A stretch of 38,698 nt of DNA from Prevotellaceae bacterium (GTDB lineage: Bacteria > Bacteroidota > Bacteroidia > Bacteroidales > UBA932), in contig JAISYZ010000090.1 in assembly GCA_031269545.1 (NCBI GenBank), positions 1-38,698 of the forward strand, read 5' to 3'. How positions within the stretch are numbered: position 1 is the first letter of the stretch; the number at the start of each line of letters is the position of its first letter. The translations under genes and the position numbers were made by a program. Below, piece after piece: positions 9,625-18,394 of the stretch. Below the pieces are notes generated by a model that saw only the letters and a list, made by a program, of their open reading frames with translations, did no database searches and was not told the DNA's origin.

Positions 9625-10191
9625 ATGAAAATAAAAATAACATTATTTACGATGCTGACTTTTTTATCAACTGCAATAAATGCACAGGAAACAAAAAAAA
9701 AACAGGGTAATATATCTATTGATAAAAAACAGTATTCTATTCAAAAAAAGCAATTTTCAGGATATGAATTTGGAGATGTCAGTAACAAAAAACTGTATGA
9801 AAAACAACAGTTACCAGATGGAACAGTATTAATATTTGAACATGATAAAACAAGAGAAGCTTTTAATTATAGAGTACAGTACGTAGATATTAATCAATTG
9901 ATAAATGTTGTAAAATCAGTATTTACTAAATATGAAATAGATGAATTTAAATTACATAATGATGGCTTATTTGTTACGGCAGTTGTAGATATGGATGGAA
10001 ATATAATTGAAACGTTAATTACAATACCTGAGAATTCCATGCTGGTTTCTATAGAACCTGAACGTTTTGTAGAATTAGAAAACAAATTAAAAAAACAAGT
10101 TAAATTTAAATTAAAAGATAGTCTGAAAGATCTATTTAAATTAGATTTTGTTAAAAAAGATATAATTTTTAGATTTGCAAAATATTTTTAA
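9625..10191 (+). CDS. Hypothetical exported protein, paralogue 2
   Basis: ATG 9625 is preferred over the upstream TTG at 9610 because it gives a clean signal peptide (MKIKITLFTMLTFLSTAINA, then QET). The 188-residue product is paralogous to the preceding gene: the signal-peptide ends share STAINAQET, and both keep the DMDG/NMDG turn and the following SIxPExxxxLExxLKxxVxF block. The middle regions differ strongly. It is very lysine-rich and AT-rich. The preceding stop lies 16 bases upstream, so the pair is probably co-transcribed. Function is unknown; export to the periplasm or surface is inferred from the signal peptide. Confidence 0.7.
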   Translation: MKIKITLFTMLTFLSTAINAQETKKKQGNISIDKKQYSIQKKQFSGYEFGDVSNKKLYEKQQLPDGTVLIFEHDKTREAFNYRVQYVDINQLINVVKSVFTKYEIDEFKLHNDGLFVTAVVDMDGNIIETLITIPENSMLVSIEPERFVELENKLKKQVKFKLKDSLKDLFKLDFVKKDIIFRFAKYF

Positions 10192-10217
10192 TAAAAAAAA
10201 GTACAGATAAAATAATT

Positions 10218-11111
10218 ATGAATAAAAAAACAAAAAAAGGATTTTTATTATTAACGCTAACGTTATTATCGTTTGCATCTTATGCTCAAACTACGTTTGA
10301 TTTAAGAATTAACGAACTGCTTTCGCACAATACCGAAAATATAGTAGATGATTACGGCGAGCACAGCACTTGGATTGAAATATATAATCCTACTTACGGA
10401 ACTGTTGATATCGGAGGATGTTATGTAACGGATGATATAAATAATCCTAAAAAATACAGAATCCCGCAAGGAGATGTAATTACAAAAATACCATCGCATC
10501 AATATCTTTTGATTTGGGCAGACAGTATTGACTATCACGGACCTCTCTACACTAATTTCAAATTAAGTGCGGATGGAGGCTATCTTGCCATTTACAGCAA
10601 TGACGGAAAAACGCTTATCGATCAGGTCAGATATTCTGCATTGGAAGCAAACGTAAGTTATGGAAGAAAAGATGACGGCGAATGGGGAAAATTTGAAAAA
10701 GTAACACCCCGCTTGCAGAATGAACCGTATGCACTTGAAAGCGCATCCGAAAAACTCGGCAAAAGAGATCCTCACGGAGCAGTCATATCGGTAACGGCAA
10801 TGACCGTTGTGTTCAGCGTATTGATATTATTATTTTTGTGTTTCAAACAACTTGCCAAATTTCATATAAAAACAAGCAAGAAAAAGGCAGCCGAAGCACA
10901 GGGCGTTGATATCGACAAAGTGCAGTATGCAGGCGAAGAAACAGGCGATATTTATGCAGCAATAGCATTAGCCTTAAAACTGTATCAGGATGATATTCAC
11001 GATATCGAAGATATGGTTATAACAATAGAACGCGAAGATAAAATATATTCGCCATGGAATTCAAAAGTTCAAACATTACGTCAAACGCCTGTCATCAGAA
11101 AAAACAAATAA
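10218..11111 (+). CDS. Decarboxylase gamma subunit (OadG-like) with lamin-tail domain
   Basis: The 297-residue protein starts with a signal peptide (to about residue 23, SYAQ). An exported lamin-tail-like beta domain follows (about 27-165: LRINELLSHNTE, STWIEIYNPTYG, YLLIWADS). A membrane helix lies at 187-209 (GAVISVTAMTVVFSVLILLF). The cytoplasmic tail has the Asp/Glu-rich helix GDIYAAIALALKLYQDDIHD typical of Bacteroidota OadG-like subunits. The gamma subunit anchors and assembles the sodium-pumping decarboxylase. The lamin-tail domain would sit outside the cytoplasmic membrane. It is followed directly by the biotin carrier and beta subunit, which fits the assignment. Confidence 0.88.
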   Translation: MNKKTKKGFLLLTLTLLSFASYAQTTFDLRINELLSHNTENIVDDYGEHSTWIEIYNPTYGTVDIGGCYVTDDINNPKKYRIPQGDVITKIPSHQYLLIWADSIDYHGPLYTNFKLSADGGYLAIYSNDGKTLIDQVRYSALEANVSYGRKDDGEWGKFEKVTPRLQNEPYALESASEKLGKRDPHGAVISVTAMTVVFSVLILLFLCFKQLAKFHIKTSKKKAAEAQGVDIDKVQYAGEETGDIYAAIALALKLYQDDIHDIEDMVITIEREDKIYSPWNSKVQTLRQTPVIRKNK

Positions 11112-11132
11112 AATAAAAAATTAATATAAGCA

Positions 11133-11582
11133 ATGAAAGAGTTTAAAATGAAAATAAACGGCAGCGAGTATAATGTAAACATCGAAAACATAGAAGATAC
11201 TCATGCAAGTGTAGAAGTAAACGGCACAATGTATCATGTCGAAATAGACAAGCCGATACGACAAACAGCGCCTGTAATACGTCAGGTAATAACTACGAAA
11301 CCGACTGCTGCAGCAACTTCGACAGCAGCGTCGGTGAAAGTTACGCCTGCCGCCGCTCAAGCGAGCGGAACAAACATAATAAAATCACCTCTTCCGGGAG
11401 TTATTATTGACGTTTGCGTAAAGATTGGAGATGCAGTAAAAACAGGACAAAAACTGTTTGTACTCGAAGCCATGAAAATGGAAAACAGCATTAATGCCGA
11501 AAGCGATGGAAAAGTTACGGAAATAAAAGTAAATAAAGGCGATTCGGTTCTCGAAGGCGCCGATTTAATAGTTATAAGTTGA
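11133..11582 (+). CDS. mmdC: Biotin carboxyl carrier protein of the decarboxylase
   Basis: The 149-residue protein carries CO2 on biotin between the carboxyltransferase and the membrane pump. An N-terminal beta domain (1-45) is joined by an Ala/Thr/Val/Pro-rich linker (about 46-80: TTKPTAAATSTAAS) to a biotinyl domain (81-149). The biotinylated lysine is K115 in EAMKM, and SPLPGVIIDV begins the domain. Its stop is 1 base before the beta-subunit ATG, indicating translational coupling. The symbol follows the methylmalonyl-CoA decarboxylase nomenclature; the sequence alone does not exclude a role with another carboxyltransferase. Confidence 0.93.
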   Translation: MKEFKMKINGSEYNVNIENIEDTHASVEVNGTMYHVEIDKPIRQTAPVIRQVITTKPTAAATSTAASVKVTPAAAQASGTNIIKSPLPGVIIDVCVKIGDAVKTGQKLFVLEAMKMENSINAESDGKVTEIKVNKGDSVLEGADLIVIS

Positions 11583-11583
11583 T

Positions 11584-12747
11584 ATGGAACAAGGAACAGG
11601 ATTTTTTAATTTTTTAACGGAAAACCTAAGCAATTTTTGGGGATATACAGGTATTGCCACAGCCACAGCAGGACACATAGCAATGATTTTTTTTGGTTTG
11701 GCATTTATCTATATGGCGATAAAAAAGAATTGGGAGCCAATGCTGTTGCTTCCGATAGGTTTTGGTATTCTTGTCGGTAACATTCCTCACCTTGCATCTC
11801 TGAAAATAGGAATTTACGAAGAAGGCTCTGTGCTCAATATCTTGTATCACGGAGTAAGAAACGGATGGTATCCTCCATTAATATTTTTGGGTATAGGAGC
11901 AATGACAGATTTCTCTACACTCATATCAAATCCTAAATTATTATTGATAGGAGCGGCAGCTCAATTGGGAATTTTCGCAGCATATACCACAGCATTACTT
12001 GTAGGATTTGATCCCAATCAGGCAGGAGCAATAGGAATTATCGGTGGAGCGGATGGACCTACGGCAATATTTCTTTCGTCGCGGCTTGCGCCCGACATGA
12101 TGGGAGCGATTGCTATTGCAGCATATTCGTATATGGCGCTGGTTCCTGTAATTCAGCCGCCCGTTATGAAACTGTTTACAAACAAAAAAGAACGTTTGAT
12201 AAGAATGAGACCTCCTCGCGTAGTTTCATCCAACGAAAAAATATTATTCCCGATAGTAGGATTTTTGCTCACCGCATTTATAGTACCATCAGGATTACCA
12301 TTGCTGGGGATGCTGTTTTTCGGCAATTTGCTTAAAGAAAGCGGAGTTACACGGCGTTTGGCTGAAACGGCAAGAGGTCCAATTATTGATATTTGCACAA
12401 TATTGATTGGATTAACCGTAGGAGCATCAACTCAAGCGACAAACTTCCTGAATGTCCGCTCGCTGGGAATATTCGGATTGGGAGCGGCATCATTTGTTGT
12501 AGCAACAATGGGAGGCGTTTTGTTTGTTAAATTCTTTAATTTATTTTTGAAAGAAGGCAACAAGATGAATCCTCTTATAGGCAATGCAGGAGTTTCGGCA
12601 GTTCCCGATTCGGCGCGAGTATCCGAAGAAGTCGGCAAACATTACGACCCGAAAAATCACCTGTTGATGCACGCAATGGGACCAAACGTAGCAGGCGTTA
12701 TCGGAAGCGCTGTTGCCGCCGGCGTTCTGTTAGGATTTTTGTCATAA
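11584..12747 (+). CDS. mmdB: Sodium-pumping decarboxylase beta subunit
   Basis: The 387-residue integral membrane protein decarboxylates carboxybiotin and couples this to sodium export. It has about ten hydrophobic segments and the family's signature loops: GIGAMTDFSTLISNP, GIIGGADGPTAIFLSSRLAP with the conserved Asp D157, and GNAGVSAVPDSARV. Length and motifs match OadB/GcdB/MmdB proteins. It is the last gene of the operon; a stem-loop at 12798-12831 lies 50 bases beyond the stop. Confidence 0.95.
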   Translation: MEQGTGFFNFLTENLSNFWGYTGIATATAGHIAMIFFGLAFIYMAIKKNWEPMLLLPIGFGILVGNIPHLASLKIGIYEEGSVLNILYHGVRNGWYPPLIFLGIGAMTDFSTLISNPKLLLIGAAAQLGIFAAYTTALLVGFDPNQAGAIGIIGGADGPTAIFLSSRLAPDMMGAIAIAAYSYMALVPVIQPPVMKLFTNKKERLIRMRPPRVVSSNEKILFPIVGFLLTAFIVPSGLPLLGMLFFGNLLKESGVTRRLAETARGPIIDICTILIGLTVGASTQATNFLNVRSLGIFGLGAASFVVATMGGVLFVKFFNLFLKEGNKMNPLIGNAGVSAVPDSARVSEEVGKHYDPKNHLLMHAMGPNVAGVIGSAVAAGVLLGFLS

Positions 12748-12797
12748 TATTTTTATTTCAAAATAACAAACTTTATTTTTAAGATTAATATTCAATG

Positions 12798-12831
12798 CAG
12801 AGAGGCTGTTCTGAAAATGAACACCTCTCTG
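12798..12831 (+). terminator. Stem-loop after the mmd operon
   Basis: CAGAGAGG, a bulged C and TGTTC pair with GAACA CCTCTCTG across a 7-base loop (TGAAAAT), giving a 13-pair stem. The sequence after it (TTATTCTG) is only weakly T-rich, so it may act as a weak terminator or an mRNA-stabilising end. Confidence 0.6.
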
Positions 12832-12867
12832 TTATTCTGTAATTGTGAACAACGCGCGAAAAAGAAT

Positions 12868-12948
12868 ATAGTCCTTAAAAGTAAAATTTAAAGATACAAA
12901 AATTAATAAACAGACATTTCCAACCTGACAGGTTTCAGCAACTTAACA
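12868..12948 (+). repeat. Intergenic modular repeat, copy A (truncated)
   Basis: It carries the 5' module of the five-copy family (AGTCCTTAAAAGTAAAATTT, then ATACAAAAATTAATAAACAG and ACATTTCC) and the first palindrome arm CAACCTGACAGGTTTC. It then breaks off and runs into a copied piece of the glycogen gene. A short CGCGCGAAAA just upstream (12854-12863) may be debris of the GC-rich module. It lies between the convergent mmdB and gyrA genes. Confidence 0.75.
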
Positions 12949-13061
12949 GGAATAGAAATTATCGAACACAACGACACAAACAACAGCGAAGTACCAGATT
13001 TCATAGAAAAGAAAATAATATCATTCTCAAAACTTAACAAAAAAGACATAGAAAAACTCAA
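12949..13061 (+). repeat. Inverted copy of part of the glycogen synthase gene
   Basis: This 113-base stretch translates as EIIEHNDTNNSEVPDFIEKK and IISFSKLNKKDIEKL. That is nearly identical to an internal part of the GT3 domain of the fusion protein (EIIERNDTNNSEVPDFIEKK). At base level it matches the reverse complement of 4722-4834 with only about three or four differences, one of which changes Arg to His. It is not expressed as a gene, having no start. It is a captured fragment joined to repeat copy A. Confidence 0.9.
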
Positions 13062-13120
13062 TCAAGAAAATTTTATCCACATAAGACAACGTTCTATCCT
13101 TTGTTTTTCACTCATCATTT

Positions 13121-15631
13121 TCAATTAATTTGGTTATTTTCTTCGCTAATATTTTCGTCAACTTCTTCTTTTTCTTCTGTTTTATTCACTTTTGCAACTG
13201 CGGCAATCGAATCTTTTTCTTTCAAATTGATAAGCCTAACGCCTTGAGTTGCACGTCCTGCAATGCGAATGTCCAATACTGCCATACGTATTGTCAATCC
13301 CGAACGGTTTATTATCATTAAATCATTTTCTTCGGTTACATCTTTTATTGCAATCAATTTTCCTGTCCTTTCGGTGATATTTATTGTTTTAACGCCTTTA
13401 CCGCCTCTGTTTGTAATTCGGTAATCTTCGAGGTCAGAGCGTTTGCCGTAACCGTTTTCCGATACAACCATTATTGTTGTGTTCGTATCTTCCTTATCTA
13501 CGCAAATCATTCCGATAACTTCGTCTGTTGCGGCGATGCTTATTCCGCGCACGCCTGCTCCTGTTCTTCCTATCGGACGAACAAGTCCTTCGTTGAATCT
13601 GATTGCTTTTCCTCCGCGGGCTGCCATCAATATTTCGCAATTTCCATTTGTCAATCGCGCTTCAAGCAATTCGTCTCCATCTTTTATTGTAATTGCGTTT
13701 ACTCCATTCATGCGCGGACGCGAATACGCTTCAAGCAGAGTTTTTTTGATAGTTCCTTTTTTGGTACATAAAATGATATGATTATTGTTGATATATTCAG
13801 CATCATTCAATGTTTTTACGTTGATATAAGCCATTACTTTATCATCGTTTCCTATGTTTATGACGTTTTGAATTGCACGTCCTTTTGATGTTTTATTTCC
13901 TTCGGGAATTTCATAAACTTTCAGCCAGAAGCAGCGTCCGTTGCGGGTAAAGAACAGCATTGTGCTGTGCATGTTTGCAACGTATATATGTTCTATAAAA
14001 TCTTCGTCGCGTGTTGCTCCGCCTTTGGCGCCCACTCCTCCCCTGTTCTGTGTACGGTATTCGCTCAGCGGTGTTCGTTTTATGTATCCTAAATGCGATA
14101 TTGTTATTACAACATCTTCGTCTGCATAAAAGTCTTCGGGATTAAATTCTTCGGCTGCATAAATGATTTCTGTTCTGCGCTCGTCTCCGTACCTGTTTTT
14201 TACTTCAAGAAGTTCATCTTTTATTATCTGCCGCTGTAGTTCTTCGCTTGCAATGAGTTGCTGTAAAGATTCTATCTTTTTCATCAGTTCGGCATGTTCT
14301 TCGCGAATTTTATCGCGTTCAAGTCCTGTCAACTGACGCAAGCGCATTTCTATTATTGCATTTGCCTGAATTTCGGAAAGTGCAAATTTTGCGACTAAGC
14401 CGCTACGCGCTTCGTCGGGTGTTTTCGATGCCCGTATGAGTGCAATAACTTCGTCTAAATGATCGAGCGCTATTAGCAAACCTTCCAAAATGTGAGCGCG
14501 TTTTTGCGCCTGTTCCAGTTCGTACTTTGCACGCCGCACTACAACTTCGTAGCGATGGCGAACGAAATATTTTATCAATTGGCGCAGATTAAGCAATCGA
14601 GGACGCCCATCTACCAGTGCAATGTTGTTTATTGAAAATGTTGATTGCAACTGTGTGTATTTAAACAATGTGTTTAACACGACATTTGCTACTGCATCCA
14701 TTTTCAGTTTTATAACAATGCGCAAGCCGTTACGGTCGCTTTCATCATTAATATATGAAATGCCATCTATTTTTTTTTCGTTTACAAGTTCGGCTATTTT
14801 CTCTATCAAGTCTTTTTTATTTACCTGATAAGGTATTTCACTCACAACAATTACTTCGCGTCCACTGTCTGAAATTTCTATATCTGTTTTCGAGCGGATT
14901 ACTACGCGTCCGCGGCCTGTCTGATAAGCATCTTTTATTCCCTGATAACCGTAGATTATACCGCCTGTAGGAAAATCAGGTCCTTTAACATATTGCAAAA
15001 GTTCGTCAACCTCAATGTCGTTTTTATCAAGGTATGCGTAAACAGCATCTACAATTTCTGAAAGATTGTGCGGAGCCATATTTGTTGCCATTCCCACAGC
15101 AATTCCCGATGCTCCGTTTATAAGTAATGTAGGAACTCTTGTTGCAAGTACTACAGGTTCCTGATATTCTTCGCTATAATTGGGAACGAAATCGACTGTA
15201 TTTTTATCCAAATCGGCAAGTATTTCTTCGGATATTTTATGTAAACGCGCTTCGGTGTAACGCATTGCCGCTGCCGAATCGCCGTCCATTGAGCCAAAGT
15301 TGCCCTGCCCGTCAACAAGCATGTAACGCAAACTCCATTCCTGAGCCATGCGAACCAGCGCTTCGTAAACAGAGCTGTCGCCATGCGGATGATATTTACC
15401 CATAACATCGCCCACGATACGTGCGCATTTCTTGAATGGTTTGTTTGCATATACGCCCATTTCTGCCATCCCGAAAAGAATACGCCTGTGGACGGGTTTC
15501 ATTCCATCGCGTACATCGGGAAGAGCGCGTGATACGATAACAGACATCGAATAGTCGATATACGACGATTTCATTTCTTCTTCGATGTTTACTTTTGTAA
15601 TTTTTTCGCTTATTTCGTTATTTTCTATCAT
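13121..15631 (-). CDS. gyrA: DNA gyrase subunit A
   Basis: The 836-residue subunit cuts and rejoins DNA in type II supercoiling. The N-terminal breakage-reunion domain shows [19 protein letters not shown], the quinolone region [20 protein letters not shown] (S86 and E90, equivalent to E. coli S83 and D87) and the catalytic tyrosine Y125 in [11 protein letters not shown]. The C-terminal beta-pinwheel domain carries a GyrA box (QNRGGVG) as expected for gyrase rather than topoisomerase IV, and ends in an acidic tail ([16 protein letters not shown]). It is transcribed alone. Ser at position 86 is the quinolone-sensitive residue. Confidence 0.96.
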   Translation of the reverse strand: MIENNEISEKITKVNIEEEMKSSYIDYSMSVIVSRALPDVRDGMKPVHRRILFGMAEMGVYANKPFKKCARIVGDVMGKYHPHGDSSVYEALVRMAQEWSLRYMLVDGQGNFGSMDGDSAAAMRYTEARLHKISEEILADLDKNTVDFVPNYSEEYQEPVVLATRVPTLLINGASGIAVGMATNMAPHNLSEIVDAVYAYLDKNDIEVDELLQYVKGPDFPTGGIIYGYQGIKDAYQTGRGRVVIRSKTDIEISDSGREVIVVSEIPYQVNKKDLIEKIAELVNEKKIDGISYINDESDRNGLRIVIKLKMDAVANVVLNTLFKYTQLQSTFSINNIALVDGRPRLLNLRQLIKYFVRHRYEVVVRRAKYELEQAQKRAHILEGLLIALDHLDEVIALIRASKTPDEARSGLVAKFALSEIQANAIIEMRLRQLTGLERDKIREEHAELMKKIESLQQLIASEELQRQIIKDELLEVKNRYGDERRTEIIYAAEEFNPEDFYADEDVVITISHLGYIKRTPLSEYRTQNRGGVGAKGGATRDEDFIEHIYVANMHSTMLFFTRNGRCFWLKVYEIPEGNKTSKGRAIQNVINIGNDDKVMAYINVKTLNDAEYINNNHIILCTKKGTIKKTLLEAYSRPRMNGVNAITIKDGDELLEARLTNGNCEILMAARGGKAIRFNEGLVRPIGRTGAGVRGISIAATDEVIGMICVDKEDTNTTIMVVSENGYGKRSDLEDYRITNRGGKGVKTINITERTGKLIAIKDVTEENDLMIINRSGLTIRMAVLDIRIAGRATQGVRLINLKEKDSIAAVAKVNKTEEKEEVDENISEENNQIN

Positions 15632-15813
15632 ATTTTATTTTTATTGTGATGTAAAAACAATTTGTTACTAATTTAACAAAGACTAATTACCAGATAATTA
15701 GGTGGTAAATAATTGTTATTTCATCACCTTTATTCGAAAAATGGATGTAAAATTACAATTTTTTTTGGAACTTGCAGCAATAAGTTTTCAACAATTTTTA
15801 ATTTGTGGTTAAT
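15632..15813. other. gyrA upstream region
   Basis: This AT-rich stretch must contain the gyrA promoter on the minus strand, but I find no clear CAAAnnTA (-7 complement) at a convincing distance. A short symmetric element, GACTAATTACCAGATAATTA near 15680, is visible but unexplained. Confidence 0.3.
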
Positions 15814-16020
15814 TAGTCAGTCCTCAAAAAGTAAAATTTTCAGATACAAAAACTAATAAACAGACATTTTATAAGGTTTAAGCATGATGGCTGTCCCGTC
15901 AATTGGCAGAAAAAGAATCGCACTTGGCATTTCGCGCGAGTTGCCGACGGTTTTTCAAGTCATCGACAATGCTTCGCGCGAAAATATCGGCGGCAATTAT
16001 CTTTCTACTGACATTTTTTT
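15814..16020 (+). repeat. Intergenic modular repeat, copy B
   Basis: It starts with AGTCAGTCCTCAAAAAGTAA and ACTAATAAACAGACATTTTA, lacks the first palindrome (only a short ATAAGGTTTAAG remains), and keeps GATGGCTGTCCCGT. It then has the GC-rich hairpin module (TCGCGCGAGTTGCCGACGG ... GCTTCGCGCGA) and ends near CTACTGACATTTTTTT. It lies between gyrA and the ABC ATPase, both on the minus strand, and is the only copy not between convergent genes. Confidence 0.8.
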
Positions 16021-16057
16021 TGGATATTCAGTCAGTAATGAATATTTGTATCTCTAT

Positions 16058-16834
16058 TCATTTAAACTTTATTTCGCCATCTTCCATTTTCAGAATTGTA
16101 TCGACAAACATCTCATCGAAAGCGTTTGTTTGCATAAGTTGCGAAGGCGAGCCTTCGTGCATTTTTCCGTTAGCCATGAGCCATATCTTATCGGCAAGTT
16201 GCAATGCAATATTAATATCGTGAGTAGAAAATATTATCGTTTTTGATTTTTGGCGAGTCAAATTTTTAAGTAATAAAATTATTTCATATTTATTAGGTAT
16301 ATCCAAAAATGCAGTTGGTTCGTCGAGAATCATTATCGGAGTATCCTGCACAAGAGCGCGTGCTATCATAATGCGTTGTCGTTCGCCATCGCTCAATTCC
16401 GAAACATTTCGCCACATAAAATCGCTCATGCCAACCATTTTCAGCGAATCAACAATGATTTTTTCATCATTTGCGCTTAAATTACCGAAAAGGTTTGTAT
16501 ATGTGTATCGTCCCATCGCAACCAAATCAAAAACTTTAAGATGCATAATTCTAATTGTTTCGGTTGATACAAAACTCATTAAATCGGCATAATCTTTGCG
16601 CGACAAATTATTTGCTATTTTTTCGTTTATATAAATATTTCCCGAAAAAATGTTTTGCAAACCTGTCAACGTGCGCAAAAATGTTGATTTGCCAACTCCG
16701 TTGCGACCAACAAGGGCAATAAACTGCGAATTGTCGGCTGTAACCGAAAACGGAGGAAATATTTCATGTTTGGCATGTGTCGAATTGCCATATCCAAGCG
16801 AAAGATTTTCTATTTTTATGCTCTGGTGTTCCAT
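16058..16834 (-). CDS. ABC transporter ATP-binding protein (FecCD-type importer)
   Basis: The 258-residue ATPase powers uptake of an iron complex or cobalamin-type substrate. Walker A is GRNGVGKST, the signature motif is LSDGERQR, Walker B is IMILDEPT, and the switch histidine lies in IIFSTHD. ATG 16834 is the better start: it overlaps the permease stop in a TGATG arrangement, whereas the TTG one codon earlier is inside the permease stop region. The two genes are translationally coupled. No binding-protein or outer-membrane receptor gene adjoins, so the substrate cannot be read from context. Confidence 0.93.
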   Translation of the reverse strand: MEHQSIKIENLSLGYGNSTHAKHEIFPPFSVTADNSQFIALVGRNGVGKSTFLRTLTGLQNIFSGNIYINEKIANNLSRKDYADLMSFVSTETIRIMHLKVFDLVAMGRYTYTNLFGNLSANDEKIIVDSLKMVGMSDFMWRNVSELSDGERQRIMIARALVQDTPIMILDEPTAFLDIPNKYEIILLLKNLTRQKSKTIIFSTHDINIALQLADKIWLMANGKMHEGSPSQLMQTNAFDEMFVDTILKMEDGEIKFK

Positions 16835-17865
16835 CAATTAACAATTTTTTTATTCGATAAAATTATCCATATTATCACAGGAATACCGACAAATGCAACA
16901 ACAACATTAACAGGCAAAACCATACTGTATCCAGGAAGTTGTGAAACTATATCGCAAAACAGCATTATATTAGCGCCTAACAATATGCATGCAGGAAATA
17001 GTATCCGATGATCGGCTCGGCGAAAAAACATCCTCGCAATATGTGGAACGGCAATTCCAATAAAACCTATTGGTCCGCAAAAGGCAACGACGTGTCCTGT
17101 AAGTAAACTTGTACTTACAAAAACCATTATGCGTGTCATTTTCAGATTTACGCCTACTGTTTGAGCATAAACATCTCCGAGCAGCAAAACGTTGAGTTTC
17201 TTTATCGAAAATACGACAATCGTCAATCCTGTTAAAGTTATGATAAACATTACTTTGATTTCGTCGAAAGTAGCGCTGCCGAGATTTCCAAGCGTCCATA
17301 CGACAAAAGTTTTTAGGGCAGACTGGCTGCTCATATATTGTAACAATCCCACGATTGCCGTTGCCGCACCCGAAAACATTATGCCGAATATCAAAACTGT
17401 CATTATATCGCGAATACGGATTGACACTATCAATATTAATAACAGTGTCAATGCAGAACCAACAAATGCCGCTGTCGCTATGCAAAAATTTGAAACAACT
17501 GCTGGCAATATTACCGAAAATATCGATGAGCCGAGCAGAAACAGAGCAACACCCAAACCTGCTCCCGAACTGACACCGAGAATATAAGGATCGGCAAGTG
17601 GATTGCGAAATATTGTTTGCATTTGTAAGCCGCTAACCGATAAAGATACTCCAACAAGCAATGCTACGCACGCACGAGGCAATCGGAAATTAATGATTAT
17701 ATTGGATATATGAGTATCAACTTTGTCAGCCGAAAAAAACACATTAAAAATTTCGTCGAGTGAAATAGAAACCGAACCTAAAACAATATCAAGTACAAAA
17801 AACAGTACTGCCGTAAGCGACAATATGCCGAAATAAAATTTTGTACGAAACCGATTGTTTGTCAT
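16834..17865 (-). CDS. FecCD-type ABC transporter permease
   Basis: The 343-residue membrane protein has about nine to ten hydrophobic segments and FecCD/BtuC family marks: RLPRACVALLVGVSLSVSGL, QTIFRNPLADPYILGVSSGA, and FCGPIGFIGIAVPHIARMFF (coupling region) with DHRILFPACILLGA. It forms the pore for iron-siderophore, heme or cobalamin import with the ATPase encoded immediately downstream. A TATTTTTG -7-like box (minus strand, 17885-17892) lies about 20 bases before the start, divergent from the tRNA-Pro promoter. Confidence 0.94.
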   Translation of the reverse strand: MTNNRFRTKFYFGILSLTAVLFFVLDIVLGSVSISLDEIFNVFFSADKVDTHISNIIINFRLPRACVALLVGVSLSVSGLQMQTIFRNPLADPYILGVSSGAGLGVALFLLGSSIFSVILPAVVSNFCIATAAFVGSALTLLLILIVSIRIRDIMTVLIFGIMFSGAATAIVGLLQYMSSQSALKTFVVWTLGNLGSATFDEIKVMFIITLTGLTIVVFSIKKLNVLLLGDVYAQTVGVNLKMTRIMVFVSTSLLTGHVVAFCGPIGFIGIAVPHIARMFFRRADHRILFPACILLGANIMLFCDIVSQLPGYSMVLPVNVVVAFVGIPVIIWIILSNKKIVN

Positions 17866-17932
17866 ATATTATAAAATTTGCCTGCAAAAATAGCAAATAA
17901 ACAGTAAAAAGTTGCCAATACTAAAAAAAATA

Positions 17933-17964
17933 TTTGGATAATTTGAAATTTTACCCTACTTTTG
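17933..17964 (+). promoter_or_regulatory. Promoter of tRNA-Pro
   Basis: TTTG (17933-17936), a 20-base spacer and TACTTTTG (17957-17964) match the Bacteroidota promoter consensus. The leader starts CGCTCCGTTTTGA and is almost identical to the tRNA-Asn leader at 35279. Confidence 0.75.
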
Positions 17965-17990
17965 CGCTCCGTTTTGAAAAAAACACACAT

Positions 17991-18064
17991 CGGGGTGTGG
18001 CGCAGTTGGCTAGCGCACCTGCTTTGGGAGCAGGGGGTCCTCCGTTCGAGTCGGAGTACCCCGA
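17991..18064 (+). tRNA. tRNA-Pro (anticodon TGG)
   Basis: The acceptor arm CGGGGTG (17991-17997) pairs with TACCCCG (18057-18063), followed by discriminator A. The anticodon stem CCTGC/GCAGG encloses TTTGGGA, giving anticodon TGG. The T arm contains GTTCGAGTC. The CCA end is not encoded. Confidence 0.95.
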
Positions 18065-18065
18065 C

Positions 18066-18105
18066 AAAGACTAATCATAATCAACAATGGTTAGTCTTTT
18101 ATTTT
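18066..18105 (+). terminator. Intrinsic terminator of tRNA-Pro
   Basis: AAAGACTAATCAT pairs with ATGGTTAGTCTTT (one G-T pair) around an 8-base loop and is followed by TATTTTAC. Confidence 0.75.
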
Positions 18106-18120
18106 ACTAATGATTTAAAT

Positions 18121-18366
18121 AGTCAGTCCTTAACAAGCAAAATTTCCAAATACAAAAATTAATAAACAGACATTTTCAACCTAACAGGTTTCGGAAACCT
18201 GTTAGGTTGTTGTTTTCCGAGCATTTCGCGCGAGTTTCCGACGGTGGTTCAAGTCAGCGACAATGCTTCGCGCGAAAATCTCAACGGTTATTCTGTTTCT
18301 GTTCTTCACCTGATTTTCATTTATAATTGCGTATTAATAAATAATTTATATCTTATTAAGGAGCAG
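18121..18366 (+). repeat. Intergenic modular repeat, copy C
   Basis: It has the 5' module (AGTCAGTCCTTAACAAGC, TACAAAAATTAATAAACAGA) and a perfect palindrome at 18177-18209 with 16-base arms (CAACCTAACAGGTTTC and its complement) around one base. The GC-rich hairpin (TTCGCGCGAGTTTCCGACGG ... TGCTTCGCGCGA) and the 3' module (TATTAATAAATAATTTATAT, AAGGAGC) follow. It sits between tRNA-Pro and the convergent DUF554 gene. Apparent reading frames inside it are not genes. Confidence 0.85.
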
Positions 18367-18394
18367 ATAAATATTGAAACAGTAAATTTATTTT

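Noticed and set aside
7273..12747. Oxaloacetate or glutaconyl-CoA decarboxylase
   Set aside because: The adjacent methylmalonyl-CoA epimerase and the acyl-CoA type carboxyltransferase point to methylmalonyl-CoA; oxaloacetate decarboxylase alpha belongs to a different family.
13121..15631. Topoisomerase IV subunit A (parC) instead of gyrA
   Set aside because: A GyrA-box-like QNRGGVG and a full-length C-terminal pinwheel with acidic tail favour gyrase.
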